Assembly (NCBI GenBank): GCA_029939815.1
Contig: JAOZSF010000083.1
Coordinates: forward strand, 1 to 7,596
DNA length: 7,596 nt
Reading direction: 5' to 3'
From: a bacterium
GTDB lineage: Bacteria; Auribacterota; UBA3054; B51-G9
In this document: piece by piece, positions 6,347-7,596 of the stretch
Layout: each line of letters begins with the position of its first letter
How positions within the stretch are numbered: position 1 is the first letter of the stretch
Notes under the pieces: model-generated
Told to the model about the DNA's origin: nothing
What the model saw: the letters and a program-made list of their open reading frames with translations, nothing else
Databases searched by the model: none
Position numbers and translations under genes: made by a program

Positions 6347-7446
6347 TTCTTCACCTTCTTTTTCCTGAACGCCGTTTTTATCCGGTTAATTAACAACTGT
6401 AACGGATTCATTTCAACAGTCGTAAACACTGCTGTTCCGGTCATCGAAACACTTAACTCCTTATTAGAGTTATCAATAGGGACGAGTAGATGAAGAATAG
6501 ACTGTCCGAGCATAGGTACGCTTTGCACGATGATATTTTCGATTTTAGATTCAACGGGATAATTTTGATGACCGCTAAAATTCAATAAAACTTTATCCCC
6601 GATATGAATTTTATCTTTAAAAACAATTGGAACAACGACTCGCGCAACGAGTTTTTCCTCATTCATAACTCTTAATAAAATTGCCGAATCCCCGCTTGAT
6701 CTTGTTATCCGGCCTTCAATAGGAGTCTTAACCAAATGAGCGGCAAGACGGCTTTGGACAAGTTCCAATTCTCTTTCCGCCTCTTCAAGTTCGGCATCAG
6801 CCATTGCAATAATACCCGGTGCAGCTTGTGATTTTCTGTAAAGGGCGGCTGATTTGGCAACTTGAACATCTTGAAGTCGATTATAATATTCCGATTCGTA
6901 TGTTTGAAGTTCATCTTCGGAAAGGACACCGGTTTTAACAAGACCGCGACGTCGCTTAATTAGAGGAACATAAGTTGCAAGATTGGTTTCCGCGAGAGCC
7001 ACATTAGCGAGTGCCTGTTCGTATCTTGCCTGAAGTTCACCGTTATGCAAGACGTTTGTTTGTTCAGTTAATTTTCTAACGCGTGCTTCGAGGATTTTTT
7101 CGTTAGCATTATCAGTCAGCGACTTAAAATCAAGAACATTCTCATTTGCTTTAACCCACGTTCCTTCAGTTAAATTTGATACTAGATTTACCGTTAAAAT
7201 ATCCTCATCAGGAAAACGATAAAGCCGCATCTCCTGAATCGCTTTTCTTCTGCCAAGCGTGTGCCGGGTTACAATTTCGCCCGGACGGTCTTGTCTAACA
7301 ATCCACTGTTCCGATGCCTCTAATTCGAACGGACCTGCAAGATTGGTAGTTTGCGCCCGCATAAGTAAAATAATAATAACGCTCATTGCGATAAAAAGCA
7401 AAGCGAAACGAAAAAATCTTTTAATGGATTCGGAGTGTAATTTCAT
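6343..7446 (-). CDS. HlyD-type membrane fusion (periplasmic adaptor) protein
   Basis: A 367-residue adaptor of the HlyD/MFP class, which links an inner-membrane transporter to the periplasm or an outer-membrane channel. A short cytoplasmic start is followed by one membrane anchor (about 11-29) and a periplasmic body. Residues 85-108 (ILTVNLVSNLTEGTWVKANENVLDF) form the first half of the lipoyl-like domain, about 113-236 a long Ala/Glu/Leu-rich coiled-coil hairpin, and VKTPIEGRITRSSGD (239-253) the second lipoyl half. A beta-barrel follows (about 265-340, with KIHIGDKVLLNFSG). The C-terminus (346-367) is basic and unusual (FRKKKVKK). The spacer before the lipoyl half (39-82) is longer than in a minimal adaptor. 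No ABC, RND or MFS partner is in the window; the adjacent VTC/DUF4956 pair may play that part, or the partner lies beyond the right edge. The ATG lacks a clear Shine-Dalgarno sequence. Confidence 0.83.
   Translation of the reverse strand: MKLHSESIKRFFRFALLFIAMSVIIILLMRAQTTNLAGPFELEASEQWIVRQDRPGEIVTRHTLGRRKAIQEMRLYRFPDEDILTVNLVSNLTEGTWVKANENVLDFKSLTDNANEKILEARVRKLTEQTNVLHNGELQARYEQALANVALAETNLATYVPLIKRRRGLVKTGVLSEDELQTYESEYYNRLQDVQVAKSAALYRKSQAAPGIIAMADAELEEAERELELVQSRLAAHLVKTPIEGRITRSSGDSAILLRVMNEEKLVARVVVPIVFKDKIHIGDKVLLNFSGHQNYPVESKIENIIVQSVPMLGQSILHLLVPIDNSNKELSVSMTGTAVFTTVEMNPLQLLINRIKTAFRKKKVKK
6352..6358 (-). promoter_or_regulatory. Ribosome binding site of the VTC-domain gene
   Basis: On the minus strand GAAGGTG sits 5 bases before the GTG start at 6346, inside the last codons of the HlyD-type gene. 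It supports the GTG start and the 4-base GTGA overlap. It is the clearest Shine-Dalgarno sequence in the window; most other starts here have none. Confidence 0.6.
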
Positions 7447-7513
7447 GTTTTTACGCCGTGATAAGAAAATTAACCCACAAAATGCTTACACACCCGGGAT
7501 AAATCTTCTCAGG

Positions 7514-7555
7514 TAAATAATAAATGATAAATGATAAATAATAAATAATAAATAG
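7514..7555. repeat. Heptamer tandem repeat (TAAATRA x6)
   Basis: Six consecutive heptamers read TAAATAA, TAAATGA, TAAATGA, TAAATAA, TAAATAA and TAAATAG. They lie 68 bases upstream of the HlyD-type start. The unit is a rotation of the NNATAAA heptamer at 661-695. It may be part of the leader or promoter region, or a drifting simple repeat. Confidence 0.7.
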
Positions 7556-7596
7556 GAACCTTCCGGAACAACGCTATTCTCTCTTCCCGGAGTTCC
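7555..7596. other. Imperfect inverted repeat, possible terminator of an upstream gene
   Basis: GGAAC (7555-7559) and TCCGG (7562-7566) pair with CCGGA (7587-7591) and GTTCC (7592-7596), leaving a 2-base bulge and a 20-base loop. Read on the minus strand the stem is followed by the T-rich heptamer array rather than a clean T run, so a terminator for a gene beyond the right edge is possible but weak. The rest of 7447-7596 shows no gene and no promoter I would defend. Confidence 0.35.

Noticed and set aside
5927..6493. 188-residue plus-strand open frame opposite the VTC-domain and adaptor genes
   Set aside because: It is antisense to two well-supported genes with clear family motifs. Its translation is rich in F, I, N and S, as expected of the reverse of AT-rich coding sequence, and shows no domain.
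7447..7513. Promoter for the minus-strand gene string
   Set aside because: AT-rich matches to -10-like boxes are plentiful here, and none has a convincing -35 partner at proper spacing.
7259..7516. 85-residue plus-strand open frame near the right edge
   Set aside because: Most of it is antisense to the adaptor's N-terminus, and it has no recognisable motif or ribosome site.
7514..7555. CRISPR array
   Set aside because: The repeats are only 7 bases, directly adjacent and without spacers, which is a simple tandem repeat.

Overview
The window is an AT-rich bacterial segment. Seven genes run head to tail on the minus strand (7446 down to 642), and one small gene on the plus strand (96-638) converges on them with a 3-base gap. 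The best taxonomic clue is the GH64 protein at 642-1931. It has a signal peptide and a C-terminal VPEP motif, hydrophobic stretch and basic tail, which is the PEP-CTERM sorting signal of diderm bacteria with exosortase. With a HlyD-type adaptor and mostly weak or absent Shine-Dalgarno sequences, this suggests an uncultured diderm, possibly of the PVC group (Lentisphaerota/Kiritimatiellota-like). The FtcD resembles the long form I associate with Bacteroidetes, so the phylum stays open.

Right part, in transcription order: a HlyD-type membrane fusion protein (7446-6343), a VTC-domain protein related to polyphosphate polymerases (6346-5603) and a DUF4956 membrane protein (5600-4881). The first two overlap by 4 bases (GTGA) and the next two are 2 bases apart, so they look like one co-translated module. 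A plausible role is making and moving an anionic polymer at the cell envelope; the polymer itself is not shown by the sequence.

Middle and left part: a TrpF-family barrel without the usual catalytic cysteine (4842-4165), glutamate formimidoyltransferase FtcD (4140-3115), 8-amino-7-oxononanoate synthase BioF (3073-1928) and the GH64/PEP-CTERM protein (1931-642), whose start overlaps the bioF stop (ATGA). No other tryptophan, histidine-degradation or biotin genes are present, so these enzymes are separated from their usual partners. Gaps across the whole string are at most 41 bases, so it could be a single transcription unit.

The most unusual signal is a set of short, degenerate tandem repeats with 7-9 base units in most intergenic gaps (37-60, 3076-3102, 4841-4883, 7514-7555). 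A heptamer of the same type (NNATAAA) also lies inside the last codons of the GH64 gene (661-695), where it encodes the hydrophobic helix of the PEP-CTERM tail. I saw no tRNA, rRNA, CRISPR array, transposase or complete insertion sequence.
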